Notes under the pieces: model-generated
Told to the model about the DNA's origin: nothing
The model's input: the letters and a program-made list of their open reading frames with translations, nothing else
Databases searched by the model: none
Part shown: positions 23,300 through 31,382 of the stretch, one piece after another
How the letters are laid out: every line of letters starts with the position of its first letter
Position numbering within the stretch: position 1 is the stretch's first letter
Program-made: the position numbers and the translations under genes
DNA from: SVTX01 sp045602385
Lineage (GTDB): Bacteria > Bacillota > Clostridia > Oscillospirales > CAG-272
Length of the DNA: 37,781 bases
Direction: 5' to 3'
NCBI GenBank assembly: GCA_045602385.1
Contig: JAZSBL010000018.1
Coordinates: 1-37,781 of the forward strand

Positions 23300-24385
23300 T
23301 CAGTATTTTGTAGGCTTGCTTCCAAGGTACTTCTTAACCATAAGAGCTACCTTGAAGGTGATAGCATGCTCGAACTCGCGAAGGTCAAGACCTGTTATCT
23401 TTCTGATCTTCTCAAGTCTGTATACGAGCGTGTTTCTATGTACAAACAGCTTTCTGGACGTCTCAGATACGTTGAGGTTGTTCTCAAAGAAGCACTGGAT
23501 CGTCATGAGAGTTTCTCTGTCAAGCGACTCAAGGCTGCCCTTCTTGAATACCTCCTGCAAGAACATTTCACAGAGTGTGGTGGGAAGCTGATAGATAAGT
23601 CTGCCAATACCGAGATTCTCGTAGCTTACGATATTCTTCTCTGTTTCAAATACCTTTCCTACGTCAAGGGCTACCTGAGCCTCCTTGTATGCGCGGGCAA
23701 GGTCCTTGAGGTTGTCAACGATAGTAGAGATACCGATGTTTACCTTTGTGTAGAACTCTGCGGAGAGTGTGTCGGAAATGTTGGTAGCGATCCTCTCAAC
23801 GTCCTTGATGTCGGAGTCACGCTTGATCTCCTTTACAAGTACAACATCCTGCTCGCCTACGCTGATAACGTAGTCCTTTGCCTTGTCCGGGAACATGTTC
23901 TGGATCATCTCAAAGGGCATAACGTCGGTCTTGCCGTAGAACTTGATAAGGAACACTATTCGGCTCTCGTCTGTGCCGAAATGAAGCTCCTTGGACTTAA
24001 TATAAATATCGCTGGGCAGAATGTTATCAAGAATGATATTCTTGATGAAAAGTCCCTTATCGTACTTTTCGTCGTAGAGATTCTTGATGTTGGAGAGAGA
24101 TACAGCCAGGATCTTGGACATCTTCTCTGCCATCTTGTCCTCGCCCTCCATGAATACGACGTATTCGCTCTTTGTGCCTACCGAAATAGGACGGTAGGTG
24201 TAGCCGTCAAGCACTGCAACGTCGCTTGAATAGGTAAGCGCGTCACGTACGCCCTGCTTTACCTCACCGACTCTTACAAGCTCAGAGCAAGCGATAACAA
24301 CTCCGCTCTCGTCAATTACGCCGATAACGCGGTCTACCGCCGACTTCATCTGATGGATAACGTTCATGAACAGTCTGTTTGCCAT
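23300..24385 (-). CDS. PucR/CdaR-type transcriptional regulator
   Basis: This 361-residue protein is of the CdaR (sugar-diacid regulator-like) / PucR group. The N-terminal sensory part (about 1-125) includes IGVIDESGVVIACSE. A middle GGDEF-like region (about 130-270) includes VNIGISTIVDNLKDLARAYKEAQVALDVG. The C-terminal PucR helix-turn-helix (about 300-355) has NVSETSRKLFVHRNTLVYRLEKIRKITGLDL. It should bind DNA in response to an unknown small ligand; no target is evident nearby. AGAGG precedes the ATG at 24385. It probably shares the rsmE transcript (58-bp gap). Confidence 0.87.
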   Translation of the reverse strand: MANRLFMNVIHQMKSAVDRVIGVIDESGVVIACSELVRVGEVKQGVRDALTYSSDVAVLDGYTYRPISVGTKSEYVVFMEGEDKMAEKMSKILAVSLSNIKNLYDEKYDKGLFIKNIILDNILPSDIYIKSKELHFGTDESRIVFLIKFYGKTDVMPFEMIQNMFPDKAKDYVISVGEQDVVLVKEIKRDSDIKDVERIATNISDTLSAEFYTKVNIGISTIVDNLKDLARAYKEAQVALDVGKVFETEKNIVSYENLGIGRLIYQLPTTLCEMFLQEVFKKGSLESLDRETLMTIQCFFENNLNVSETSRKLFVHRNTLVYRLEKIRKITGLDLREFEHAITFKVALMVKKYLGSKPTKY

Positions 24386-24443
24386 TTTTTACCTCTTTTT
24401 GTCTATTTTATAATTGTCAAAATATATATAACTCCGTGGGAGA

Positions 24444-25199
24444 TTATAATTCAAATTCATATACCAGGCAGCCAAGCGTGAAGCTTGACGCTGTCTCTGT
24501 TCTGAGTATTCTCTTACCAAGTCCTATCGGGACAAGTCCCGCTGCCTTTGCCTGCTCGACCTCAGCGATGGAAAATCCTCCCTCGCTGCCGATGACTATT
24601 GAAACCGTCGGCTCTGTGATGCCGTTTTCCGCAAGTTTTGCCTTTTTCTCCGAAAGAAAGTCCTTTAGGGAGCGTGTGTCGTCCCCCTCGTAGCAAAAGA
24701 GCGCGACGTCTGCCTTTGCCGCCTCACTTATCGCCTGCTTGAAGCCTATCGTTGAAGCGACCTCGGGTATTATGCCTCTGCCTGACTGCTTTGCCGCCTC
24801 AAGCGCGATCCTCGCGCGGCGGGCGAGCTTTTTGGGCTCCGGGGAATTCTCCTTTGCGATACAACGCTCGCTATTGAAGGTGACTATTCTTGAAATTCCG
24901 CACTCGACCGATTTCTGAATGACAGAATCAAGCTTATCGCCCTTGGGGAGCGCCTGATAAAGCGTTGCAACAAACGGCGGCTCGGTATCACACTGTCGCT
25001 CCGAATCTATCCTTGCGACCACTCTGTCGGGCAAAAATTCACAAAGAGTACATTCATATTCCCTTTTCTGCATATCAGAGACGGTGATACGCTCTCCCGC
25101 CGCCATTCTGAGTGAGCGCGAGATATGATGCGCGTCGTCACCGAGAATTGTGACGCAGCCATCTTCAATTTGGTCTTTTGTTACAAAAAATCGTGGCAT
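24444..25199 (-). CDS. rsmE: 16S rRNA (uracil1498-N3)-methyltransferase
   Basis: RsmE methylates U1498 of 16S rRNA. This 251-residue SPOUT enzyme starts MPRFFVTKDQ, with an N-terminal PUA-like domain (DDAHHISRSLRMAAGERITVSD near 22-45). The C-terminal knotted SAM-binding domain has SVIGSEGGFSIAEVEQAKAAGLVPIGLGKRILRTETA (about 195-240), a highly diagnostic motif (written here only as the GSEGG ... LGxRILRTETA pattern of the family). No clear Shine-Dalgarno precedes the ATG at 25199. The promoter at 25318-25346 predicts a leader of about 112 nt. Confidence 0.93.
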   Translation of the reverse strand: MPRFFVTKDQIEDGCVTILGDDAHHISRSLRMAAGERITVSDMQKREYECTLCEFLPDRVVARIDSERQCDTEPPFVATLYQALPKGDKLDSVIQKSVECGISRIVTFNSERCIAKENSPEPKKLARRARIALEAAKQSGRGIIPEVASTIGFKQAISEAAKADVALFCYEGDDTRSLKDFLSEKKAKLAENGITEPTVSIVIGSEGGFSIAEVEQAKAAGLVPIGLGKRILRTETASSFTLGCLVYEFEL

Positions 25200-25463
25200 A
25201 ATAAGGGATTTTCGGGGAAATTCCTTTGGCTAAATCAACCTGAGCTATAAGCTATTTGCACAAAATGGGGATTTCCTACTACTCCATTTCATATTTTTGC
25301 GAGTGAGTACACAACTGATTATATTACAAAATAACCAATTTGTCAACGGCTTTTTTGTAAAAAATCACATCTGACTTAACATTATTTACAATTTATTATT
25401 ATTTTCCTTGTCATAAAAATACATATCAACCAAAGTTGACATTTTGACGAATGAAAAAAGATA
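25200..25463 (-). other. rsmE leader and upstream AT-rich spacer
   Basis: About 260 bp lie between the prmA terminator and rsmE. The leader downstream of the promoter contains short complementary segments (GGAAAT with ATTTCC; AGCT-TAT-AGCT) and a possible 15-codon upstream frame (25245-25292) without a ribosome binding site. The part beyond 25347 is AT-rich with no gene seen. Confidence 0.4.
25318..25346 (-). promoter_or_regulatory. SigA-type promoter of rsmE
   Basis: On the minus strand TTGACA (25341-25346), a 17-bp spacer and TATAAT (25318-25323) are a perfect consensus promoter. The predicted start lies near 25311. Confidence 0.85.
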
Positions 25464-25485
25464 AAGGGCGGAGATCTCCGCCCTT
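25464..25485 (-). terminator. Terminator of the heat-shock operon after prmA
   Basis: A perfect palindrome with 11-nt arms, AAGGGCGGAGA / TCTCCGCCCTT, is followed on the minus strand by TTATCTTTTTT. It lies 12 bp past the prmA stop. Confidence 0.88.
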
Positions 25486-25497
25486 ATCTTCACAAAA

Positions 25498-26463
25498 TTA
25501 TTTTAGCATTACCGCCAAGGCGCACCAGCCGTTGTCCTCTGCCCGCTCGACTATCTTAAAGCCGTGCTTCTCGAAGCACTCGACCACGTCGTGGCAACGC
25601 TCGGATATGATTCCCGATGCCAGAAGCACCGTTTTCTCGCTCATAAAGGGATATACGTCGGGTGTCATTCGGATAATGATATCCGCGACGATATTCGCGC
25701 AGATAACGTCGTATCCGCCCGCGATATTCTCTGCCTGCTTTAAAAGGTCGCTCTGCGCGCACTTTATCTTGTCCTCAAGTCCGCTCTCGCGGATATTCTC
25801 GTTTGCAACACGGACGCTCATCGGGTCGATGTCGTACGCGCGGCAGTCAACAGCGCCAAGCTTTGCGCCGCAGATAGCGAGTATTCCGCTACCCGTGCCG
25901 ACGTCAAGCAGGCTCATTCCCTGTCGGACGTACTTCTGCAAAAGTCCTATGATAAGTCTTGTCGTTTCGTGCGTTCCGGTACCGAATGCCATTCCGGGGT
26001 CCATGGTGACGATTATCTCGTCTTCCTCTGCCGTGTAGCTCTCCCATGCGGGGACGATGACTATCTTGCCGACCTTGAAGGGCTTATAAAACTCCTTCCA
26101 GGAGTTCGCCCAGTCCTCCTCGTTGATGCCAACGACCTCTACGCTCGCGTCGGTAAGTCCCGACTCCGAGAGTCTTTCGCGCAAGAATGCCATTCCGTCG
26201 GCTATATTCGCGTCCTTGGGCACAAAATATGACACCGATGCGTGGGACTTGTCCGCGTTGAGTATCTTCTCGTCGATAAGGTCGCCGTAGCAGGTCTTGA
26301 GGTCAATGTCGCTTAAGTCCTCAATAAGAAGATTCGTGTCTATCGCGCTCATGATAGCGACGAGCTCGTCAAGCCGCTCGGTTTTAACCGTGACCTTGAC
26401 CTGAAGCCACTCGGTCACCTCACCATAGTCTCCGCAGGTATAGTCTTTATCAATATTTGTCAT
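25498..26463 (-). CDS. prmA: Ribosomal protein L11 methyltransferase
   Basis: PrmA methylates lysines and the N-terminus of ribosomal protein L11. The 321-residue protein has an N-terminal substrate-recognition domain (about 10-110, beginning WLQVKVTVKTERLDELVAIM). The SAM-binding domain has MDPGMAFGTGTHETTRL near 170, LLDVGTGSGILAICGAKLGA near 199, YDIDPMSV near 222 and CANIVADII near 262. It overlaps the end of dnaJ by ATGA, a common dnaJ-prmA link in Firmicutes heat-shock operons. AAAGGA precedes the start. Confidence 0.95.
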   Translation of the reverse strand: MTNIDKDYTCGDYGEVTEWLQVKVTVKTERLDELVAIMSAIDTNLLIEDLSDIDLKTCYGDLIDEKILNADKSHASVSYFVPKDANIADGMAFLRERLSESGLTDASVEVVGINEEDWANSWKEFYKPFKVGKIVIVPAWESYTAEEDEIIVTMDPGMAFGTGTHETTRLIIGLLQKYVRQGMSLLDVGTGSGILAICGAKLGAVDCRAYDIDPMSVRVANENIRESGLEDKIKCAQSDLLKQAENIAGGYDVICANIVADIIIRMTPDVYPFMSEKTVLLASGIISERCHDVVECFEKHGFKIVERAEDNGWCALAVMLK

Positions 26464-27569
26464 TTTTTGTCCTTTTTGAGAAAGCTCTTCTTCTCTTTGT
26501 AGTTATTTTCTCCGCAGGCTCTCGCAAATTCGCGTAAGAGCTCCTTTTGCTTTTCGTTGAGACTCTTCGGAATCTCTACGTTGACCGTAAAATACAGGTC
26601 TCCGCGACGGCTTGAATTGACGATCGGTACTCCTCTGCCTCTGAGACTGAAGGTAGTGCCCGTCTGCGTTCCCTCGCTGATGGTATACTTTTCTCTGCCC
26701 TCAAGCGTCGGGATCTCTATCTCCGCGCCAAGCGCCGCCTCCGACATGGTGACGGGCACCTCGCAATAGAGGTTATAGCCATCGCGCTTGAAGGTATTAC
26801 TGCGGCGAACGCTTACCATTACGTATACGTCGCCCGCGGGGCCGCCGTTCTTTCCGTCGTTGCCCGCGCCGCGTACCACAAGTCCCTTGCCGTGATCTAT
26901 TCCCGCGGGGATAGTGACGTTCAAGCTCTTCGACACCCTCTCAAGTCCCGCTCCGCGGCACTTCTGACAGGGATTTTTGATGTATCTTCCCGTACCGCGA
27001 CAGGTGTCGCAGGTCGTGGTGGTCTGGAATTGCATTCCGCCGAGGTTCTGCATTACGCGTCTTTGTCCGCTTCCGCGGCAAGTGGGACAGGTCTCCGCCG
27101 CTCCGCTCTCGGCTCCCGTGCCGTTACACTTGGAGCATTTCGCGTACTTTGTGAAGCTTACGTCCTTCTTACAGCCGAATACCGCCTCCTCAAAGCTGAT
27201 GGTGATATCGACCTCAATATCATCGCCCTTCTGCGGTCCGTTTCTTCTCTGGCGCGACGAGCCGCCGCCAAAGAAGCTGCCGAATATATCGCCAAGGTCA
27301 ACGTCGCCAAAGCCTCCGAATCCGCCAAAGCCGCCAAAGCCGCCCGCTCCGCCGCCTCCCATAGAGGGATCAAACGCCGCGTGGCCGTACTGGTCGTACT
27401 TCGCCTTCTTGTCGGCGTCGGACAAGACCTCGTACGCCTCGTTTACCTCCTTGAACTTCGCCTCGGCTTCCTTGTCGCCGGGGTTTACGTCGGGGTGGTA
27501 CTTCTTGGCAAGCTGTCTGTATGCCTTTTTTATATCGGTGTCCGATGCGCCCTTCCGGACGCCCAGCAC
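26460..27569 (-). CDS. dnaJ: Chaperone DnaJ, reading frame interrupted at codon 9
   Basis: DnaJ delivers substrates to DnaK and stimulates its ATPase. The frame shows the J domain with the KKYHPDVNPGD (HPD) loop, a Gly/Phe-rich linker (GGFGGFGGFGGFGD), four zinc-binding CxxCxGxG repeats (CSKCNGTG, CPTCRGSG, CDTCRGTG, CQKCRGAG) and the C-terminal substrate domains. The natural start ATG at 27596 encodes MADKRDYY and then hits TAA (27570-27572) before VLGVRKGAS; relatives have Glu there. The annotated segment begins at the GTG directly after that stop, the only near start. If used, the product (369 residues) lacks helix I of the J domain. It could be a broken gene, a restart product, or an assembly error. 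Confidence 0.85.
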   Translation of the reverse strand: MLGVRKGASDTDIKKAYRQLAKKYHPDVNPGDKEAEAKFKEVNEAYEVLSDADKKAKYDQYGHAAFDPSMGGGGAGGFGGFGGFGGFGDVDLGDIFGSFFGGGSSRQRRNGPQKGDDIEVDITISFEEAVFGCKKDVSFTKYAKCSKCNGTGAESGAAETCPTCRGSGQRRVMQNLGGMQFQTTTTCDTCRGTGRYIKNPCQKCRGAGLERVSKSLNVTIPAGIDHGKGLVVRGAGNDGKNGGPAGDVYVMVSVRRSNTFKRDGYNLYCEVPVTMSEAALGAEIEIPTLEGREKYTISEGTQTGTTFSLRGRGVPIVNSSRRGDLYFTVNVEIPKSLNEKQKELLREFARACGENNYKEKKSFLKKDKK

Positions 27570-27596
27570 TTAATAATAGTCTCTTTTATCTGCCAT
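27570..27596 (-). pseudogene. dnaJ: 5' end of dnaJ cut off by an in-frame TAA
   Basis: ATG at 27594-27596 starts M-A-D-K-R-D-Y-Y-stop, in frame with the remaining dnaJ reading frame. A single G-to-T change of GAA or GAG-like Glu (GAA to TAA) would explain the stop. No Shine-Dalgarno is present in the 16 nt before the ATG (AAACAAACAACAAATT). Confidence 0.8.
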
Positions 27597-27612
27597 AATT
27601 TGTTGTTTGTTT

Positions 27613-27689
27613 GCGGGGAGAAAACTTTTCAAAAGAAAAGCTTTTCTCCCCGCACCCCTCTTTCAAAAGCCTTTCATAGTAAGGGATTG
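27613..27689 (-). repeat. Dispersed hairpin repeat between dnaK and dnaJ
   Basis: The arms GCGGGGAGAAAACTTTTC (27613-27630) and its near complement (27635-27653, one bulged base) with an AAAA loop form an 18-bp stem ending 17 nt upstream of the dnaJ ATG. The adjoining part on the minus strand (CCCTTACTATGAAAGGCTTTTGAA, then GAGGGGTGCGGGGAG) closely resembles plus-strand sequence at 37729-37781, so it is a repeat family present at least twice in the window. Confidence 0.7.
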
Positions 27690-27748
27690 TTTAAATCCAT
27701 CATTCGTCTGTTGACGTGAGATTTTCACTTGCCCTTTTATCGCACTTT

Positions 27749-27780
27749 ATGGGAAAGCCCGCTTTTTCGGGCTTTCCCAT
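27749..27780 (-). terminator. Strong hairpin after dnaK
   Basis: A perfect 13-bp stem ATGGGAAAGCCCG / CGGGCTTTCCCAT with a 6-nt loop lies 9 bp after the dnaK stop. The minus-strand downstream sequence (AAAGTGCG) lacks a U-run, so it may be an mRNA stabiliser or partial terminator lowering dnaJ-prmA expression rather than a full stop. Confidence 0.6.
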
Positions 27781-27789
27781 TTAGGTTTA

Positions 27790-29610
27790 TTACTTGTTGG
27801 AGTTATCCTCGTAGTTTGCGTCGTAGAACTGTCCGTCGCCTGCGCCGCCCTGCGCGCCGGGATCGCCCTGCGCCTGCTGTGCCTGCGCATAGAGTTTCTC
27901 GGAGATCTTGTAGAAGGACTTTTCAAGCGCCTCGGTGTCTGCCTTGATAGCCTCTGTGTCACCTGTCTTGATAGTCTCCTTAAGCTTCTCGATAGCCGCC
28001 TCTACGTCTGCCTTGTCAGCCGCGTCTACCTTGTCGCCAAGCTCTGTGAGAGTCTTTTCGCTCTGGAATACCATAGAGTCTGCTCTGTTCTTAACGTCAA
28101 CAGCCTCCTTAGCCTTCTTATCCTCCTCAGCGAACTTCTCCGCGTCCTTGATAGCCTTATCGATATCCTCCTGCGACATGTTTGTCGAGGATGTGATGGT
28201 GATGTGCTGCTCCTTACCCGTTCCCTTATCGGTAGCGGTTACGTTAACGATACCGTTTGCGTCGATGTCGAAGGTAACCTCGATCTGAGGAATTCCTCTG
28301 GGTGCGGGAGTGATTCCGTCAAGGCTGAAGCGTCCGAGTGTGGTGTTGTACGCCGCCATCTCACGCTCACCCTGGAGAACGTGGATCTCAACAGAGGTCT
28401 GTCCGTCTGCCGCGGTGGAGTAGATCTGGCTCTTCTTTACGGGGATAGTTGTATTTCTGTCGATGATTCTGTTAAATACGCCGCCCATTGTCTCGATACC
28501 GAGAGAAAGGGGTGTTACGTCAAGGAGAAGAAGATCCTTAACGTCGCCGCCGAGAATACCGCCCTGAATTGCCGCGCCGATAGCTACGCACTCATCGGGG
28601 TTGATTCCCTTGAAGGGCTCTTTGCCTGTAAACTTCTTAACTGCCTCCTGAACTGCGGGGATTCTTGTAGATCCGCCGACGAGGAGTATCTTGTCGATCT
28701 GGCTTACGTTAAGACCCGAGTCACGGATAACCTGCTTTGTGGGGCCCATTGTTGCCTCAACGAGGTCTGCTGTGATGCGGTCAAACTCAGCGCGAGTGAG
28801 TGTTGCCTCAAAGTGGAGAGGTCCTGCTGCGGTTGCGGTAATGAAAGGAAGGTTGATGTTGGATGCCGACATACCGGAAAGCTCGATCTTTGCCTTCTCT
28901 GCCGCGTCCTTAAGTCTCTGCATTACCATCTTGTCATTGCGAAGGTCTACGCCATGCTCTCTCTTGAACTGCTCTGCCATCCAGTCGATGATCCTCTGGT
29001 CGAAATCGTCGCCGCCGAGCTTGTTGTTTCCCGCGGTTGCAAGAACCTCAAACACGCCGTCCGAGATCTCAAGGAGAGATACGTCAAACGTACCGCCGCC
29101 AAGGTCGAATACCATGATCTTCTGATCCTTTTCCTCGTTAAGACCGTATGCGATAGCTGCCGCGGTAGGCTCGTTGATGATACGGAGAACGTCAAGGCCT
29201 GCGATCTTACCTGCATCCTTTGTCGCCTGTCTCTGCGCGTCTGTAAAGTACGCGGGAACGGTGATTACCGCCTGGCTTACGCTCTGTCCGAGATATGCCT
29301 CTGCATCAGCCTTAAGCTTCTGAAGGATCATTGCGGAGATCTCCTGAGGATTGTAGTCCTTGCCGTCGATCGTAACCTTTTTATTTGTTCCCATGTCTCT
29401 CTTGATCGAGATAACAGTCTTGTCGGGGTTGGTGATCGCCTGTCTCTTTGCGACCTGACCTACCATTCTCTCGCCTGTCTTGGAGAATGCCACAACAGAG
29501 GGAGTTGTTCTCGCGCCCTCGGGATTGGGGATAACGATAGGCTCGTTGCCCTCGTAAACTGCTACGCATGAGTTTGTTGTACCTAAGTCAATACCTATAA
29601 TCTTTGCCAT
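27790..29610 (-). CDS. dnaK: Chaperone DnaK (Hsp70)
   Basis: DnaK is the ATP-dependent Hsp70 chaperone. The 606-residue protein begins MAKIIGIDLGTTNSCVAVYEG and has the nucleotide-binding domain (about 1-355; IINEPTAAAIAYGL, VFDLGGGTFDVSLLE, VGGSTRIPAVQ), the linker DVLLLDVTPLSLGIE-type segment near 365, the substrate-binding beta domain and helical lid. It ends in a Gln/Gly/Ala-rich tail and YEDNSNK. The short nucleotide-binding domain typical of Gram-positive DnaK is present. AGGAGG precedes the ATG. It is the third gene of the CIRCE-controlled operon. Confidence 0.97.
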   Translation of the reverse strand: MAKIIGIDLGTTNSCVAVYEGNEPIVIPNPEGARTTPSVVAFSKTGERMVGQVAKRQAITNPDKTVISIKRDMGTNKKVTIDGKDYNPQEISAMILQKLKADAEAYLGQSVSQAVITVPAYFTDAQRQATKDAGKIAGLDVLRIINEPTAAAIAYGLNEEKDQKIMVFDLGGGTFDVSLLEISDGVFEVLATAGNNKLGGDDFDQRIIDWMAEQFKREHGVDLRNDKMVMQRLKDAAEKAKIELSGMSASNINLPFITATAAGPLHFEATLTRAEFDRITADLVEATMGPTKQVIRDSGLNVSQIDKILLVGGSTRIPAVQEAVKKFTGKEPFKGINPDECVAIGAAIQGGILGGDVKDLLLLDVTPLSLGIETMGGVFNRIIDRNTTIPVKKSQIYSTAADGQTSVEIHVLQGEREMAAYNTTLGRFSLDGITPAPRGIPQIEVTFDIDANGIVNVTATDKGTGKEQHITITSSTNMSQEDIDKAIKDAEKFAEEDKKAKEAVDVKNRADSMVFQSEKTLTELGDKVDAADKADVEAAIEKLKETIKTGDTEAIKADTEALEKSFYKISEKLYAQAQQAQGDPGAQGGAGDGQFYDANYEDNSNK

Positions 29611-29642
29611 AATATGTTTTCCTCCTATGGATTGTGTTTATA

Positions 29643-30197
29643 TTAATTTGCGACCGTTACCATTGCATATCTGATAATCTTATCGCCTTTTTTGTAGCCC
29701 TTCTGGAATACGGTGACGATCTGTCCCTCGGTATAGTTCTCGTCGTCTACCATCATCATTGCGCTGTGCATATTCGGGTCAAACGCGTCGCCCGACGCTC
29801 CAAATGCTTCAACGCCCATTCTTGAAAGCGCGTCCTCCGCGCCCTTGAGTGTCATTTCAAGTCCCTTTGCGACCGCATCCGCGCCCTCGACACCGACTGC
29901 TCTTTCGAGATTGTCGATCATCGGAAGGATGCTTTTAAGTGCATCCGCGTAGGCGTCTGCGTAGATCCCCTCTTTTTCCTTGGCGCTTCTCTTACGGAAG
30001 TTATCGTACTCCGCCGCAAGTCGCATATATTTATCGTTAAGCTCCGCTGTGGCGGCCTCTGCCGCGGCGAGCTTTTCCTCAAGCTCGGCTATCTTTGCCT
30101 CGCTCTTTTTCGTCTTTTTCTTCTCTGCTTTTACCTCGGGCTCGGCGGTGTTCTCCGCGCTCTCCTCGGTGGCCTCCACTATATTCTCGTCAATCAT
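29643..30197 (-). CDS. grpE: Nucleotide exchange factor GrpE
   Basis: GrpE releases ADP from DnaK. The 184-residue protein has an acidic/Lys-rich N-terminal tail (about 1-35), a long coiled coil (about 35-85) with YMRLAAEYDNFRKRSAKEKEGIY, and the C-terminal beta domain. That domain has PMIDNLERA near 105, GVEAFGASGDAFDPNMHSAMM near 140 and VVTVFQKGYKKGDKIIRYAMVTVAN-like sequence at the end. The start at 30197 is chosen because GGAGG lies 6 nt before it and it overlaps the hrcA stop as ATGATTGA. An upstream in-frame start would lie inside hrcA without a binding site. Confidence 0.95.
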   Translation of the reverse strand: MIDENIVEATEESAENTAEPEVKAEKKKTKKSEAKIAELEEKLAAAEAATAELNDKYMRLAAEYDNFRKRSAKEKEGIYADAYADALKSILPMIDNLERAVGVEGADAVAKGLEMTLKGAEDALSRMGVEAFGASGDAFDPNMHSAMMMVDDENYTEGQIVTVFQKGYKKGDKIIRYAMVTVAN

Positions 30198-31269
30198 TAT
30201 GCTCCTCCAAATTTTCCGTAAAGTCGATGGCATCATTGAGCAGGCTTTCTATATTACCCGTAAGTCCCTCTATCGTTGCCACTACCTTCGCATAGTCCAT
30301 ACGGCGCGGACCGATGATTCCTATCGCGCCAAGCGTCTTTCCGTCGCGTACGACAGGCTTGAACACCAAGGCGGAGTTGTTCATCACTTTGACCGAGCTT
30401 TCCGAGCCGATTACTACGTTTACTCCGTCACTCTCGGGATCCGAAACAAGGTCGAGTATATCTTCCTTATTTTCAAGCGCGCCGAGCAGCTCACGAAGCT
30501 GCTCCTTATTACTGTATTCGGGATACTGCAAAAGTCTGTCCATGCCCGATACCTTAAGGTCGCCTCCGTCAAGCTCATTCATGCTCTCGTATATAATTTT
30601 AATGATGGGCGTTACTATCGCGGAGCGATCTCCCATCGCGTTTTCTACCTCTACTATAATAGGAAGCGTTATCTCGTTTGCGGTAAGTCCCGCGATCCTC
30701 TCGTTGAGTATCGCCGCAAGGTCACCCGCAACCATCTCGCTTATCCTCATTTCAAGTGAAAGGCGCTTTGTAACCACCGATCCCCCATCGCTTATCATTA
30801 TAAGCAGAAGCGAGTGGCGGTCTACGTATATAACGTCAAATCTCTTGATCTTGACCTGACTTGCCTTGGGCTTTATCACAAAGCTTGTATAGTTCGTGAG
30901 ATTTCCCGCAACTCTTGAAGCCGCCATGAGTATTCCGTCAAGCTCGTTCATCTTGGATTTGAGGAGCTTGTTTATTTCGTTTATCTCGCTTGTCGTCATC
31001 GCGTAGCTCTCTATTAGCGAGTCTACGTAGAAGCGGTAGCCAAGCTCACTCGGCACTCTTCCCGACGAGGTGTGCGGCTGCTCCAGATATCCAAGAGCCT
31101 CAAGCTCTGCCATCTCGTTACGTATGGTAGCAGACGAGCAGTTCAAGTGCTCATCCTGCATGATATACTTTGATCCGACAGGCTCTCCGTCCACGATGTG
31201 CGCGTCTACGATAGCCTTGAGTATTCGTTTTTTTCTTTCGCTCAATCCACTTTTTTGCTTTTCAGACAC
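30190..31269 (-). CDS. hrcA: Heat-inducible transcription repressor HrcA
   Basis: HrcA binds CIRCE operators and represses heat-shock genes. The 359-residue protein starts with a winged helix (about 8-80: LSERKKRILKAIVDAHIVDGEPVGSKYI, then CSSATIRNEMAELEALGYLEQPHTSSGRVPSELGYRFYVD, signature residues only). It continues into the GAF-like dimerisation region and ends with GAIGIIGPRRMDYAKVVATIEGL. The start codon is GTG at 31269, with AGGAG 11 nt upstream; no ATG lies nearby. It is the first gene of the operon, with a CIRCE element in its own leader, giving autoregulation. Confidence 0.95.
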   Translation of the reverse strand: MSEKQKSGLSERKKRILKAIVDAHIVDGEPVGSKYIMQDEHLNCSSATIRNEMAELEALGYLEQPHTSSGRVPSELGYRFYVDSLIESYAMTTSEINEINKLLKSKMNELDGILMAASRVAGNLTNYTSFVIKPKASQVKIKRFDVIYVDRHSLLLIMISDGGSVVTKRLSLEMRISEMVAGDLAAILNERIAGLTANEITLPIIVEVENAMGDRSAIVTPIIKIIYESMNELDGGDLKVSGMDRLLQYPEYSNKEQLRELLGALENKEDILDLVSDPESDGVNVVIGSESSVKVMNNSALVFKPVVRDGKTLGAIGIIGPRRMDYAKVVATIEGLTGNIESLLNDAIDFTENLEEHND

Positions 31270-31315
31270 CTTTATGGACTCTCCTATCTCAAAATGATCT
31301 TTTTTTGCTCGTTTT

Positions 31316-31342
31316 TTAGCACTCTTTTGTGTTAAGTGCTAA
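31316..31342. promoter_or_regulatory. CIRCE operator (HrcA binding site)
   Basis: Half-sites TTAGCACTC (31316-31324) and AAGTGCTAA (31334-31342) are separated by 9 bp; the consensus second half is GAGTGCTAA, so there is one mismatch. It lies just downstream of the -10 box of the hrcA promoter, the standard arrangement for HrcA repression. Confidence 0.93.
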
Positions 31343-31353
31343 TCCACGCTAAT

Positions 31354-31382
31354 AATATACCCCTTTTTACCCTTTTTGTCAA
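31354..31382 (-). promoter_or_regulatory. SigA-type promoter of hrcA-grpE-dnaK
   Basis: On the minus strand TTGACA (31377-31382), 17 bp and TATATT (31354-31359) form a near-consensus promoter. Transcription would begin near 31347, just before the CIRCE element. Confidence 0.88.

Noticed and set aside
25245..25292. 15-codon upstream frame in the rsmE leader
   Set aside because: No ribosome binding site and no recognisable attenuator pattern; it could occur by chance.
28204..29571. Long plus-strand open frame (455 codons) opposite dnaK
   Set aside because: It has no ribosome binding site, odd Cys/Leu-rich composition and no recognisable domain; it arises from codon bias of dnaK on the other strand.
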